NCBI GenBank assembly: GCA_017448975.1
Contig: JAFSKN010000054.1
Span: 116,287 to 180,286 of the forward strand
Direction: 5' to 3'
Origin: Clostridia bacterium
Lineage (GTDB): Bacteria; Bacillota; Clostridia; Christensenellales; Aristaeellaceae
Length of the DNA: 64,000 bases
This document shows, one piece after another, positions 23,660 through 35,693 of this stretch. A program made the translations under genes and the position numbers. Within the stretch, counting starts at the first letter, position 1. Every line of letters starts with the position of its first letter. Below the pieces are notes generated by a model that ran no database searches, was not told the origin of the DNA, and worked only from the letters and a program-made list of their open reading frames with translations.

Positions 23660-26614
23660 ATGAATACAACGCAAAGGATCATCAAAAGGGCTGCGGCGTT
23701 TCTGTGTCTCTGTTTCGCGCTGCTGCTGGCGCTGAACGGACCGTTCGCGGCCCTGGCGGAAACGCCCACGGGATACCCGGCGGTCAGAATCGATCCCGCC
23801 ACCGGCAGGCCCTACGATTTAGGCGGCGAGACCGTTTACATTTACGATTACTGGTCGGGCAGCGTGGGCAGCGACGCCCGCTCCGACGATCCCACGGATG
23901 AACAGATCGCCTTATACGCTTACCGCGATTGGCTGGATCAGACCTACAATTGCCATATTGTCCAGGTGCAAAAAGGCGATTGGGGCACCCACGAGCAAGA
24001 ACTGGAAAACTTTGTAAAGAATTCTGATGGGACCCTGTGCGTATACATCCTTACCCCGGAATCGGTGAGAGAGGCTGTCCGAAATGACGTCATCGACACC
24101 TGGGACAGCGGCGCCATTGACCTGACGGACAGCAAATGGAACAAAGGCTCCACCAGCCTGACGGAAAAGGACGGCCAGACCAGCACGCTGAGCCCCGGCG
24201 CTTCCGAACCGCGCCAGGTGATCTTTTTCAATAAAACGCTGCTCACCCAGGCGGGCGTGAATCCGGATACCATTTACGCCATGCAGAAAAACAATACCTG
24301 GACGTGGAGCGCGTTTGAAAATATCCTGAGCCAGGTTCACAGCGGCAATGTGGCCGCTATCACCGGGAGCTCGGATGATTTTTACCGCATCGCGGTATTT
24401 GCCAACGGCGGCAGCTTCTTCGATTACAACAGCGACGGCGATATGGCGATCACGGCGGACAGCGCAAATACGGTGGAAGCCCTGAACTGGGCCAAGCGCG
24501 TCTGGAACACCTACGCCTATCAACAGCAGGAAGACGACAGCTGGGATTATTACAAGCAGGCATTTTCGCAGGGGAAAGCCGTTTTCTATATGTATCAGGC
24601 TTATGGCTCCAGCGAAATCGCCGATACGGATTGGGGCTGCGTCGCTTTCCCCATCGGCCCCGGCAGCGCCGCCCAGAAGTATGTGACCCTTTCCAGCGAC
24701 AATGTGGCCGTCATGCCCAAGGTCTATGATGACAGCATCAGGGCCAAGCTCTCCCTGATTTATGATTTGTGGACCAATCCGACCCCCGGTTACGAGCAGC
24801 AGCCCTCAGTCAGCGCCAGCTTTTTGGCGCATGGGGATGAAGACGCCAACGAAACCTACGCCATGCTCCAGGGCGATGGCAATTCCGTGGTGGACAAGAC
24901 CATGCTGCTGGGCAGCCAGAACGATGTTACAGGCTCGGGCTTTTTGTGGAGCATAAACGACCCGGAATGTGACGCCGAAACCCTGGTCGAAAGCAACCGC
25001 GCCCGCTGGCAGGCGCTGTGCGACAGGGCCAACGGCATAGCGCCCCAGCGGCTGGAAGCTCCTGTCATTTATGACGTCATTCACGGCGAAACGGTGGGCG
25101 GGGAGTTCAGCGCCCGCATTTCCGTTCCGGAGGGTGCAGCCGTGGTCTGCGCGGAATTCGGGCGCGTAGACGAAAACGGAGACATTTTTGGCTGGCCCTG
25201 GGATATGATATACTCCAATACCAGCAATCGTTTCAATGTTCTGGGCTTTGATATGCTTGAACCCGGCACTTATCGGCTGGAGGCCTGGGCACGGATAAAC
25301 GATAGCTGGGAAGAATCGGAGCAGGACAGCGAAGTGGCGGTTTACGAGTTCACTTTGGCGGACGCTGAAATACCGGACATCAGCGATAAAGTCACTTTGT
25401 CCGCCACGGAAAATATTCAATTCAATGACAGGATCACCTTTACCGTAGCCGGTGCGGAAGCGGTGACCTGCCAAATGTTTGATGAAGACGGTGAATGGGG
25501 AAGCAATCCGCCGACAAACTATACAGCTGGCAGTTCGGATTCAATTACCTTCTGGGAACCCGGCAACACGCATATCACCATTTGGGCCCGCTATAACGGC
25601 GTGTGGTCCGCGCCTTACGATACGACGGTCTATGTGCAGCCGCTGGGCGAGCTTGAAATGCCCTACCTGAGCTGGAACAGCAATCGGGTGGGTGACAGTC
25701 TGACGCTTCCCGTTGGCGCGCCGATGCAATTCAGCGCGTATGTGGATCAGGCGGACTATATCGGGTATGAAATCATGCTGGAGACCGAGCCCGGTCACTA
25801 TGAGTGGCTTGAATCCGATTGCGTCCCCGGGATCTACGCGAAATTCACTTTCAATGCCGATCAGCTGAGCGCAGGGAATTATCAGCTGCGGGTGTACGGA
25901 ACAAGAAACGGTTGGTTCAGCACCGTCAAAGAGGTGCGGGTGCATCTTCAGGAGGATTTGGCTTTCGCCGTGTCTGACGGCAGGATCCTCGGCTATATGG
26001 GCGATGAGACGGTGACGGAATTGGTCATTCCCGGCGCGGTAGACGGCCAGCAGATCACCGCCATCGACGAATTTGCTTTTTGTTCCTGCGGCCAACTGAC
26101 GCAAGTCACGCTGCCGGCTGGATTGCAGATCCTCGACAGCGGCGCTTTCATGGGCTGTCCTCTGACCAGCGTGCTCGTGCCCGCGGGAACCGATACCCAG
26201 GACTGGTATTTCTATGAACCTGACCCAGCCTCCGGACAGCCGCGCGTGTACTGCGTAAAGCTGCCTGCCGGCGTTACCAAAGCTGAGGCCCCGTTCTTAT
26301 TTTCCAGCATGCCGAGCATGACGCCCGACTTTGTAACGCCGGTCGGGCTGAAAACCATTAAATCGGAAGCCTTTGCAAACACCGCCGCCGGTTTTGTCTG
26401 GCTGACGGACGGCGTGACAGCCATCGGAGACGGCGCTTTCGCCGGCTGCGGAGGCCTGCGCTTTGTCCGCATTCCTGACAGCTGCCAAAGCATCGGAACG
26501 AACGCTTTCGACAGCGATGTGATCCTGTTTGTGGAATGGGGCAGCGAGGCAATGGATTACGCCATCGAAAACGGTTATCCTTATGAGTGCTACGCGGAAG
26601 GCTTCAACGGCTGA
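23660..26614 (+). CDS. Exported solute-binding domain fused to Ig-like and leucine-rich repeats
   Basis: 984 residues. Signal peptide 1-34 (ends ALAETP). Residues about 50-460 resemble family 1/8 extracellular solute-binding proteins: GGETVYIYDYWSG, QVIFFNKTLLTQAGVNPD, TWTWSAFENILSQV, FANGGSFFDYNSDGD, GKAVFYMYQAYG, WGCVAFPIGPG. Then come three Ig-like beta domains (about 465-760) and BspA-type LRR_5 repeats (about 765-975: ITAIDEFAFCSCGQLTQVTL, LKTIKSEAFANTAAGF, VTAIGDGAFAGCGGLRFVRI). There is no lipobox and no permease or ATPase gene nearby. Likely a secreted or surface binding protein. GAGGAGG is 8 bases before ATG 23660. Confidence 0.8.
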   Translation: MNTTQRIIKRAAAFLCLCFALLLALNGPFAALAETPTGYPAVRIDPATGRPYDLGGETVYIYDYWSGSVGSDARSDDPTDEQIALYAYRDWLDQTYNCHIVQVQKGDWGTHEQELENFVKNSDGTLCVYILTPESVREAVRNDVIDTWDSGAIDLTDSKWNKGSTSLTEKDGQTSTLSPGASEPRQVIFFNKTLLTQAGVNPDTIYAMQKNNTWTWSAFENILSQVHSGNVAAITGSSDDFYRIAVFANGGSFFDYNSDGDMAITADSANTVEALNWAKRVWNTYAYQQQEDDSWDYYKQAFSQGKAVFYMYQAYGSSEIADTDWGCVAFPIGPGSAAQKYVTLSSDNVAVMPKVYDDSIRAKLSLIYDLWTNPTPGYEQQPSVSASFLAHGDEDANETYAMLQGDGNSVVDKTMLLGSQNDVTGSGFLWSINDPECDAETLVESNRARWQALCDRANGIAPQRLEAPVIYDVIHGETVGGEFSARISVPEGAAVVCAEFGRVDENGDIFGWPWDMIYSNTSNRFNVLGFDMLEPGTYRLEAWARINDSWEESEQDSEVAVYEFTLADAEIPDISDKVTLSATENIQFNDRITFTVAGAEAVTCQMFDEDGEWGSNPPTNYTAGSSDSITFWEPGNTHITIWARYNGVWSAPYDTTVYVQPLGELEMPYLSWNSNRVGDSLTLPVGAPMQFSAYVDQADYIGYEIMLETEPGHYEWLESDCVPGIYAKFTFNADQLSAGNYQLRVYGTRNGWFSTVKEVRVHLQEDLAFAVSDGRILGYMGDETVTELVIPGAVDGQQITAIDEFAFCSCGQLTQVTLPAGLQILDSGAFMGCPLTSVLVPAGTDTQDWYFYEPDPASGQPRVYCVKLPAGVTKAEAPFLFSSMPSMTPDFVTPVGLKTIKSEAFANTAAGFVWLTDGVTAIGDGAFAGCGGLRFVRIPDSCQSIGTNAFDSDVILFVEWGSEAMDYAIENGYPYECYAEGFNG

Positions 26615-26631
26615 GGCTTCTGCAATAACGT

Positions 26632-26669
26632 CCGGGGGCTGCCGCGGTTCAATCCGCGGCAGCCCCCGG
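26632..26669 (+). terminator. Strong GC hairpin after the SBP-LRR gene
   Basis: CCGGGGGCTGCCGCGG and its exact complement around a 6-base loop. The T-run is poor, so termination is likely but not certain. Confidence 0.6.
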
Positions 26670-26735
26670 TTGCATGTGTGGATACGGACGATCGAATGGC
26701 GGGAATGCGCCGGAACGATCTGTTTTCCATGAAAA

Positions 26736-26782
26736 GAGGCTGTCTCAAATCGTCAGAAAAACTGACGAAAGGAAACAGCCTC
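26736..26782. repeat. 47-bp palindrome between convergent genes
   Basis: GAGGCTGTCTC at one end and its imperfect complement (GGAAACAGCCTC) at the other, with an inner CGTCAG/CTGACG hairpin. The outer sequence resembles insertion-sequence ends that I recall starting GAGGCTGTCTCAAA, so this could be a tiny remnant; it may also terminate the rnj transcript. Confidence 0.5.
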
Positions 26783-26798
26783 CCGGATGGATCCGCCT

Positions 26799-28463
26799 TT
26801 AGCCCAAATCCACGATGATGGGCAGGATCATGGGGTTGCGCTTGATCTTTTCGTAGATATACCGGTGCAGCTCGTCCTTGATGCGGTTTTTGATGCTGGG
26901 CCAGTCGCTGCCCTCGATGCGGCCGTAGGAGGCGATGATATTGCGCACCACTTCCCGGGTACATTCGATAATGTCCTCGTTTTCCCGCACGTACACGAAC
27001 CCACGGGAAATCACGTCCGGCCCGGAAACCAGCACGCCGTTGGTGCGGTCAAAGGCCATGGCCACGATGATCAGGCCGTCCTGGCTGAGATGCTTGCGGT
27101 CGCGCAGCACCACGTTGCCCACGTCGCCGATGCCAAGGCCGTCCACCAGCACTTCGCCCACGGGCACGGTGCCCGCGATGGCTAAGCTGTCCTGGCTCAT
27201 TTCGATCACCTGACCGGCGGCGGGCAAAACAATGTTTTTGCGGTCCATGCCCATGGCTTCCGCCAGCTCGGCGTGCTGCCACAGCATGCGGTATTCGCCG
27301 TGCACGGGAATAAAATACTTGGGCCGGGTCAGGGCGTGCATCAGCTTGATTTCTTCCTGGCAGGCGTGGCCGGAAACGTGCACCTCGGCCATGGCTTCGT
27401 AAATCACCTCCGCGCCGCAGCGGTACAGCTGGTTGATCACCCGGGAAACGAATTTTTCGTTGCCGGGGATGGGCGTGGCGGAAATGATCACCTTGTCGCT
27501 GGGCTTGATTTGCAGCTTGCGGTGCTCGGAGAAGGCCATGCGGGTCAGGCCGCTCATGGGCTCGCCCTGGCTGCCGGTGGTGAGGATCAGCAATTCATCG
27601 TCCCGGTAGTTGTCCAGATCGTCCACTTCCAGGAAGTATTCGTCGGGGATCACCAATTCGCCTAACTGCATGGCCACCCGGCTGACGGAAATCATGCTGC
27701 GGCCCACAAAGCACACCTTGCGGCCAAAGCGTATGCCGCTGTCGATCACCTGCTGCAGGCGGTTGATGTTGCTGGCGAACATGGCAATGATCACCCGGCC
27801 CTGGGCGTTGCGGAACTGGTTGATGAAGGTTTCGCCGATCTTGCGCTCGCTCATGGTGTAGCCGGGCCGCTCGATATTGGTGCTTTCGCACAGCAGACAC
27901 AGCACCCCGGCGTCCCCCGCCATGGCCAGGGAGCTTAAATCGGTCACTTCTTTATCCACGGGGGTAAAGTCGATCTTAAAGTCGCCGGAATGCACGATCA
28001 CGCCGGCCGGGCATTTGATGATCAGGGCGCAGGCGCCGGGAATGGAATGGCTCACCTTGATGAATTTTACCGTAAAGTGGCCGATGGTCACTTCGTCCCG
28101 GGGCACGATGGGGTGCATCTGGATATCGTTCACCCGATGCTCCCGCAGCTTTAAGTCGATCAGCGCCAGGGTGAGCCGGGTGCCCCAAATGGGGGCAGGG
28201 GCCTGCTGCAGCACGTAGGGCGTGGCGCCGATATGGTCCTCATGGCCGTGAGTGAACACATAGCCGCGCACCCGGCTTTTGTTCGCCACCAGATAGGAAG
28301 CGTCCGGGATCACCAGGTCGATGCCCAGCATATCGTCGTTGGGGAAAATGGAACCGCAGTCCACTACCAGGATATCGTCTTCGTATTCAATGGCGGTCAT
28401 GTTTTTGCCGATTTCATCGATGCCGCCCAGCGGTATAATCCGCACTTTGGGAAATTGGGGCAT
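26799..28463 (-). CDS. rnj: Ribonuclease J
   Basis: 554-residue metallo-beta-lactamase/beta-CASP nuclease, the main 5'-3' exonuclease and endonuclease of Firmicutes RNA decay. Metal site THGHEDHIG (H72, H74, D76, H77), SHSIPGACAL, HSGDFKID, CESTN; beta-CASP motifs TTGSQGEPMSGL, SATPIPGNE, HVSGHACQEEI, VHGEYRM. The C-terminal domain after about 460 is present. Start ATG (MPQFPKVRI) after GGAGGATTTT. There is one copy in the window, so J1 versus J2 cannot be decided. Confidence 0.96.
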   Translation of the reverse strand: MPQFPKVRIIPLGGIDEIGKNMTAIEYEDDILVVDCGSIFPNDDMLGIDLVIPDASYLVANKSRVRGYVFTHGHEDHIGATPYVLQQAPAPIWGTRLTLALIDLKLREHRVNDIQMHPIVPRDEVTIGHFTVKFIKVSHSIPGACALIIKCPAGVIVHSGDFKIDFTPVDKEVTDLSSLAMAGDAGVLCLLCESTNIERPGYTMSERKIGETFINQFRNAQGRVIIAMFASNINRLQQVIDSGIRFGRKVCFVGRSMISVSRVAMQLGELVIPDEYFLEVDDLDNYRDDELLILTTGSQGEPMSGLTRMAFSEHRKLQIKPSDKVIISATPIPGNEKFVSRVINQLYRCGAEVIYEAMAEVHVSGHACQEEIKLMHALTRPKYFIPVHGEYRMLWQHAELAEAMGMDRKNIVLPAAGQVIEMSQDSLAIAGTVPVGEVLVDGLGIGDVGNVVLRDRKHLSQDGLIIVAMAFDRTNGVLVSGPDVISRGFVYVRENEDIIECTREVVRNIIASYGRIEGSDWPSIKNRIKDELHRYIYEKIKRNPMILPIIVDLG

Positions 28464-28778
28464 AAAATCCTCCTTCCTTACTTTCAACCAGGACTATATA
28501 TTTATTGAAAAACGCTGTTTGAATAGGTATTGATTTGCGAATCGGGGGAAGACAGGCTCTCGTCAGAAAAGAATCTACCACCAATCTTTCATTAGTATAA
28601 CACATTGCGGGCAAAATTACCAGTGTGATTTTTTGAAAAATAATGACGGCCTTTCTGTGTAAATATCATAAAACAAACAAAAATCCTGCATGCTGCAAAA
28701 CGCCGCGCAAGCTCGAAAGAACCTGCGCGGCGCAAATGATTCCCTATGCCTGTGGGTATAGCGGCAGCGCTTCAAAGA
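28464..28778. other. Intergenic region upstream of rnj
   Basis: No gene seen. On the minus strand TGTTATACT (around 28595) is a plausible extended -10 for rnj, without a good -35. At 28701-28732 CGCCGCGCA/TGCGCGGCG forms a hairpin followed on the minus strand by TTTTGC, a possible terminator for the upstream repeat-protein gene. Confidence 0.6.
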
Positions 28779-30227
28779 TCATTCCACATAGAGCAGGCTG
28801 AGCCTGCCAAAATTGTAATTCTTCTTTTCCAGTTCCTTTCGCGTCTTCGTAATGACCGCAATTTTCGCTCCGGATCTTTTTATGATCCTAATGCTTAGCT
28901 TATCGCAATTGGCTACGATGGACTTTGGCAGGTGCAGGGTGAATTTTCCGTCGTCATCGGATACCGTGCTGTCAAGCAGCGTTCCGTTTCCGACCGCGCC
29001 GTTTGTGGGAACGCCTTCGACGTTATCCGGCCATTGCGCGTCTTTTTTATTTTCCGGTCCGCCATAGTACAATTCTACGGTTAAACCGTTCCCGTTTTTA
29101 TGCTCCCATTCGTTTATCAGCGTACCGGTGACCAGCAGGCTGTCTCTGCACTTCATGTACGTGTCCTCTACGGCCGCGGTGACAGAAACCGAGGAGGCCA
29201 CGACCGTCTTTTTTTCTTCCTCATACCCTGCCAGACGGAACACCAGGATATAGTCGCCTGTGGGAGCGTCGTTGATTACATATTTCCCGGACGCGTCGGT
29301 TCGCGCGGTAAAAACAGCGGACCCGCTGCCATAAGCGGTCACGGAGACGTTTTCCAGCCTGTTCCCGGTGTACTGCTCGTACACGGTGCCGTGAATCGTG
29401 ACTTTGGCCTCCTCCACGGTGGTTTTTCTCATTTCCACGTTAATCATGGAAGCGGCAATCGTGGGCTTGGCTACGACAAGGGTCTTTTCTACCGGTTCGT
29501 AGCCCTCCAGGGTGAAAGTAACGGTATATCTTCCTAAGATGACATCCCGGATCCCGAACGCGCCGCCTATGTCTGAGATGCCCAAATATTCTCCGTTGGG
29601 CCCGCTCATGGTGACATGCACGCCGATCAGATCATTTCTTGAATCCCTATCGATCACATTGCCGGAAAGGCCTCCCGTCGGCGTCATGCGGACGATATCC
29701 AGCAGCGCGTTGACCGTGTCCCGTTCTACGGCGATCGTTTCTTCCGTTTCCAGATAATCCTCAATGGGATAGCGATGCTTGACAAAGTGGAGCGTATAAT
29801 CCCCTTCGTCAATATATTCAAACAGGAAATTGCCATTTTGATCTGTTTGACAGGTGTAATTTTTCCCTGATCCCATATGGACCGCCGTCACGGTTACGTC
29901 TTCAATGGGAAGGCTTGTCTGCTGATTGCGTACCGTACCGCTCAAATCACCGGCATTCATGGTCAGCGTATGGGTGGCTGTTTTGGTGACGGCAAACTGA
30001 TCGTTTTTGATTCCTCTGTAATCGGGGTGTGAGACACTGAGCGTATACTTGCTCTTGGTCAAAATGGGCACGGAGGCTTCATAAACCGCCTTGCCGTCGC
30101 TGCCCAATGTTTCAGTGGCCTGATAGGTCTTTCCGTTCTTATCAGTCAATACCACCCTGGCCCCGGATACCCGCTTTTTTTCTTGGCCTGTGGCTTTATC
30201 CTTTTCGGTCAGGATAAAGCGTATCAT
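28779..30227 (-). CDS. Carboxypeptidase-regulatory-like (CarboxypepD_reg) repeat protein
   Basis: 482 residues, entirely beta-rich modules: about five repeats with the pattern GTVxxxxTxxxIxxVxVxA....TxxxGxFxxxxxxxGxYxLxFxxxGY (for example DLSGTVRNQQTSLPIEDVTV, KVTIHGTVYEQYTGNRLENV). Such domains usually sit in secreted or surface proteins, but no signal peptide or anchor is present. The start is weak: GAGGATGGACAAGAAACGTGTTTT-ATG, and that stretch holds a 7-codon ORF (MDKKRVL) ending in ATGA at the start codon. It may be a cytoplasmic protein, the remnant of a larger gene, or coupled to the short leader. Confidence 0.65.
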   Translation of the reverse strand: MIRFILTEKDKATGQEKKRVSGARVVLTDKNGKTYQATETLGSDGKAVYEASVPILTKSKYTLSVSHPDYRGIKNDQFAVTKTATHTLTMNAGDLSGTVRNQQTSLPIEDVTVTAVHMGSGKNYTCQTDQNGNFLFEYIDEGDYTLHFVKHRYPIEDYLETEETIAVERDTVNALLDIVRMTPTGGLSGNVIDRDSRNDLIGVHVTMSGPNGEYLGISDIGGAFGIRDVILGRYTVTFTLEGYEPVEKTLVVAKPTIAASMINVEMRKTTVEEAKVTIHGTVYEQYTGNRLENVSVTAYGSGSAVFTARTDASGKYVINDAPTGDYILVFRLAGYEEEKKTVVASSVSVTAAVEDTYMKCRDSLLVTGTLINEWEHKNGNGLTVELYYGGPENKKDAQWPDNVEGVPTNGAVGNGTLLDSTVSDDDGKFTLHLPKSIVANCDKLSIRIIKRSGAKIAVITKTRKELEKKNYNFGRLSLLYVE

Positions 30228-30340
30228 AAAACACGTTTCTTGTCCATCCTCAAATTACTCTGAATCCACCAAACAAAGGAAACAAATGCGTCCAAACCAC
30301 GCAAAAAAAGCGATGGTTTCAGTAAAAATTCGCGCCGGGG

Positions 30341-30370
30341 TTGCTATGCGGGGGTCTTGCGTGATATAAT
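30341..30370 (+). promoter_or_regulatory. secA promoter
   Basis: TTGCTA, 18-base spacer, TATAAT, 62 bases before the secA start. Confidence 0.6.
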
Positions 30371-30432
30371 AAAAGATGGTGTTGTGCGCCTCTTTTCGGC
30401 GCGCCGCCAATTGAGATCATAGGAGAAAAAGC

Positions 30433-33210
<2,778 letters not shown>

Positions 33211-33253
33211 GCGAAAACCCCTTCCGACCCACAAAAGAAGGAGGCACTTTTCC

Positions 33254-33724
33254 ATGAATACCGCAACCCGGCGCGTCCTGGCGTTTCTCATTGATTTGGC
33301 CGTCGTCAGCATCATAGCGATCCTCATTGTGATGATGATGGACGTTGGCTCCCTCCTTTCCAAAGCGGTTCGCAAGGTGGATTCGCTGCTCAACGGGCGA
33401 ATCGGCTTTCTGCCCCGGGAAGCCCTGATCCGGTACGCGATCATCCTGTTCCTGCTCACGTTTAAGGATTGGCTCTTCTTTTCCGGCAACAGCATCGGAA
33501 AACAGATCATGAAAATCAAGGTGATCAAGCTGAACGGCTCCCGGCTGAACCTGCTGGACTGTATCAAGCGCACCCTGCCCTACGCCATCCTGCCGGTGGA
33601 AGCCTACCTTGTTCTCACCGGGCAGGACCGCTTGGGCGACCGATGGGCGGGAACGGAGGTCGTGCCCGGCAATTATGAGCCGGTGTACGAGGAAGACGAC
33701 GAAGAAGAAGACGAAGAAGAATAA
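33254..33724 (+). CDS. RDD-family membrane protein
   Basis: 156 residues. Family signatures RRVLAFLIDLAVVS (first helix with Arg/Asp), GKQIMKIKVIKLNG and DRLGDRWAGTEVV. Three or so membrane spans (about 8-30, 60-75, 110-125). The C-terminal 20 residues are almost all Asp/Glu. Role unknown; it is inserted between secA and prfB, and AAGGAGGCAC fixes the start. Confidence 0.85.
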   Translation: MNTATRRVLAFLIDLAVVSIIAILIVMMMDVGSLLSKAVRKVDSLLNGRIGFLPREALIRYAIILFLLTFKDWLFFSGNSIGKQIMKIKVIKLNGSRLNLLDCIKRTLPYAILPVEAYLVLTGQDRLGDRWAGTEVVPGNYEPVYEEDDEEEDEEE

Positions 33725-33744
33725 TACGGGGAGGGAGATCAACG

Positions 33745-34854
33745 ATGATTTTAGAATTGGAACAATATACCCAGCGGGTGGACGCCCTCCGCGCCCAATT
33801 GAAAGAAGTGGGCGAGGGCCTGCACATGGACGATATGGACCGGGAACTAACGGAGCTGCGGGAAGAAATGAACGCCGACGGCTTCTGGGATAATCTGGAA
33901 CGCTCCACCCACGTGAACCGCCGCATCGCCAATTTGGAGGGCCGCATCAAGCACTACAATTCCCTGGTGTCCGGCTGTGACGACGTGGAAACCATGATGG
34001 AGCTGGCCCAGGAGGAAAACGATACATCCATGGTGGAGGAAGCCGGGGCGGAAATCGAGCGCCTGGAAAAAGAAACCGAAGCCCTGGCCCTGGAAACCCT
34101 CATGCGGGGCCACTACGACGATAACGACGCCGTGCTCTCCCTCCACGCGGGCGCGGGCGGCACCGAGGCCCAGGACTGGACCAGCATGCTCTACCGCATG
34201 TATACCCGGTATTGCGAGCGCATGGGCTTTACTGTGAAGCTCCTGGACCTGCTGGACGGGGACGAGGCGGGCATCAAGTCCGTCACCTTCGAGGTCAGCG
34301 GCGACCATGCCTACGGCTACCTGCGCGGCGAAAAGGGCGTGCACCGCTTGGTGCGCATTTCGCCCTTTGACGCCAACGCCCGGCGGCATACCTCCTTCGC
34401 CTCCCTGGACGTGGCCCCCATGCTGGAGGAAGACGACAGCGAGATCGAAATCGATATGAAGTACGTCCGGGTGGACACTTACCATTCCTCCGGCGCGGGC
34501 GGCCAGAACGTGAACAAGACCTCCTCCGCCGTGCGCATGACGTATATCAAGGACGACGTCACCATCGTGGTCTCCTGCCAGACGGAACGCGACCAGGTGC
34601 AGAACCGCGCCACCTGTATCAAGATGTTAAAGGCAAAGCTGCTGGAGCTGCGCGAGCGCGCCAAGGAACAGGAAATGGCCGACATCAAGGGCGAAATGAA
34701 GAAGATCGAATGGGGCAGCCAAATCCGCTCCTACGTCTTCCAGCCCTATACCATGGTGAAGGATCACCGCACCGGCTACGAGTCTGGCAACATCGACGAC
34801 GTGATGGACGGCAACCTGGAAGGCTTCACCACGGCGTATTTGAAGATGCAGTAA
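33745..34854 (+). CDS. prfB: Peptide chain release factor 2
   Basis: 369 residues. GGQ loop in SGAGGQNVNKTSSA (about 250) for peptide release, and the SPF anticodon tripeptide in RISPFDANARR (about 203), which marks RF2 (UGA/UAA). The open frame runs unbroken from ATG 33745 through the segment where most bacteria carry the CTT-TGA-C +1 frameshift site (here LKEVGEGLHMDDMDREL), so autoregulation by frameshifting is absent. Ribosome site GGGAGGGAGATCAACG. Confidence 0.97.
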   Translation: MILELEQYTQRVDALRAQLKEVGEGLHMDDMDRELTELREEMNADGFWDNLERSTHVNRRIANLEGRIKHYNSLVSGCDDVETMMELAQEENDTSMVEEAGAEIERLEKETEALALETLMRGHYDDNDAVLSLHAGAGGTEAQDWTSMLYRMYTRYCERMGFTVKLLDLLDGDEAGIKSVTFEVSGDHAYGYLRGEKGVHRLVRISPFDANARRHTSFASLDVAPMLEEDDSEIEIDMKYVRVDTYHSSGAGGQNVNKTSSAVRMTYIKDDVTIVVSCQTERDQVQNRATCIKMLKAKLLELRERAKEQEMADIKGEMKKIEWGSQIRSYVFQPYTMVKDHRTGYESGNIDDVMDGNLEGFTTAYLKMQ

Positions 34855-34870
34855 GGGATGGGGGGATTTT

Positions 34871-34910
34871 GCGAGAAACCTTTCTTTTCGGAAAAAGAAA
34901 GGTTTCTCGC
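34871..34910. repeat. GGGGGAAACC-family hairpin, copy 3 (variant)
   Basis: GCGAGAAACCTTTCTTT / AAAGAAAGGTTTCTCGC around a short loop, followed by GCTCTTCCAAAGAAAACC. The outer bases differ from other copies but pair with each other, so the stem is kept while the sequence changes. Confidence 0.7.
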
Positions 34911-34988
34911 GCTCTTCCAAAGAAAACCTCCTCGGGTTGTTTCTTTGTGTTCTTATTCCAACTTAACGCCCCGTGATACGATGATAAA

Positions 34989-35693
34989 ATGAAACGAATT
35001 TTGTATTTTTGCCTGGGTCTGGCGGGGTTTATTTCCCTGCTCTGCTCCATCGCGGCGTCCAGCGTCACCAATGAAAACCTGATGAAGCAGGGCTTTCTGA
35101 ATTATAGCCAGACCGCCCATTTGAACGTATCTCCCACCCGGTACGGGGATTACGCCAAGGCCATTACCCAATATCTGGACGGGAAAACGGCGGCCGTGCA
35201 GGTGACGAATCCCGATTCCGGTGAACTGGAAAACGCCTTTTCCGACAAGGAAAACGCCCATCTGGCCGACGTGCGCGGTATCGTCACCGCCCTGAAAATC
35301 GTCCGCTGGGCGGGCGGCGGCATCGTGATCGGGGCGCTGGCCTTTCTGTATTTCAGGCATAAGGCCCAGCCTGCGCAGTTTTTATACGACGGTGACCGAG
35401 GCTTTTCCCTTTCCGCCCTGTTCCTGCTGGCCCTTGCCACCGTTTTGGCGGTGTGGGGCGCGGTGAACTTTGACGGCTTGTTCGTTACCTTCCACAAATT
35501 GATCTTTACCAACGATCTGTGGCTTTTGAACCCCAACACCGATTTATTGCTGGCCCTTATGCCCCTGAATTTCTTCATCTGGTACGCCGGAGAAATAGGG
35601 AAGAGCATGCTGCCCTTGCTGGGCATGATGCTGGTCATGATCGTGGTGTGGCTGAAAAACGGGAAAACACAAAAGGAAACGGAAACAAAATGA
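34989..35693 (+). CDS. DUF1461/TIGR01906-type integral membrane protein
   Basis: 234 residues with about five membrane spans. Signature near the C-terminal half: FHKLIFTNDLWLLNPNTDLL followed by LMPLNFF, as in the FHxIxFxNxxWxLxP family. An extracytoplasmic loop lies at about 25-95. Function unknown in the family as far as I know. Its stop overlaps the tsaD start (ATGA). The ribosome site is weak. Confidence 0.78.
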   Translation: MKRILYFCLGLAGFISLLCSIAASSVTNENLMKQGFLNYSQTAHLNVSPTRYGDYAKAITQYLDGKTAAVQVTNPDSGELENAFSDKENAHLADVRGIVTALKIVRWAGGGIVIGALAFLYFRHKAQPAQFLYDGDRGFSLSALFLLALATVLAVWGAVNFDGLFVTFHKLIFTNDLWLLNPNTDLLLALMPLNFFIWYAGEIGKSMLPLLGMMLVMIVVWLKNGKTQKETETK

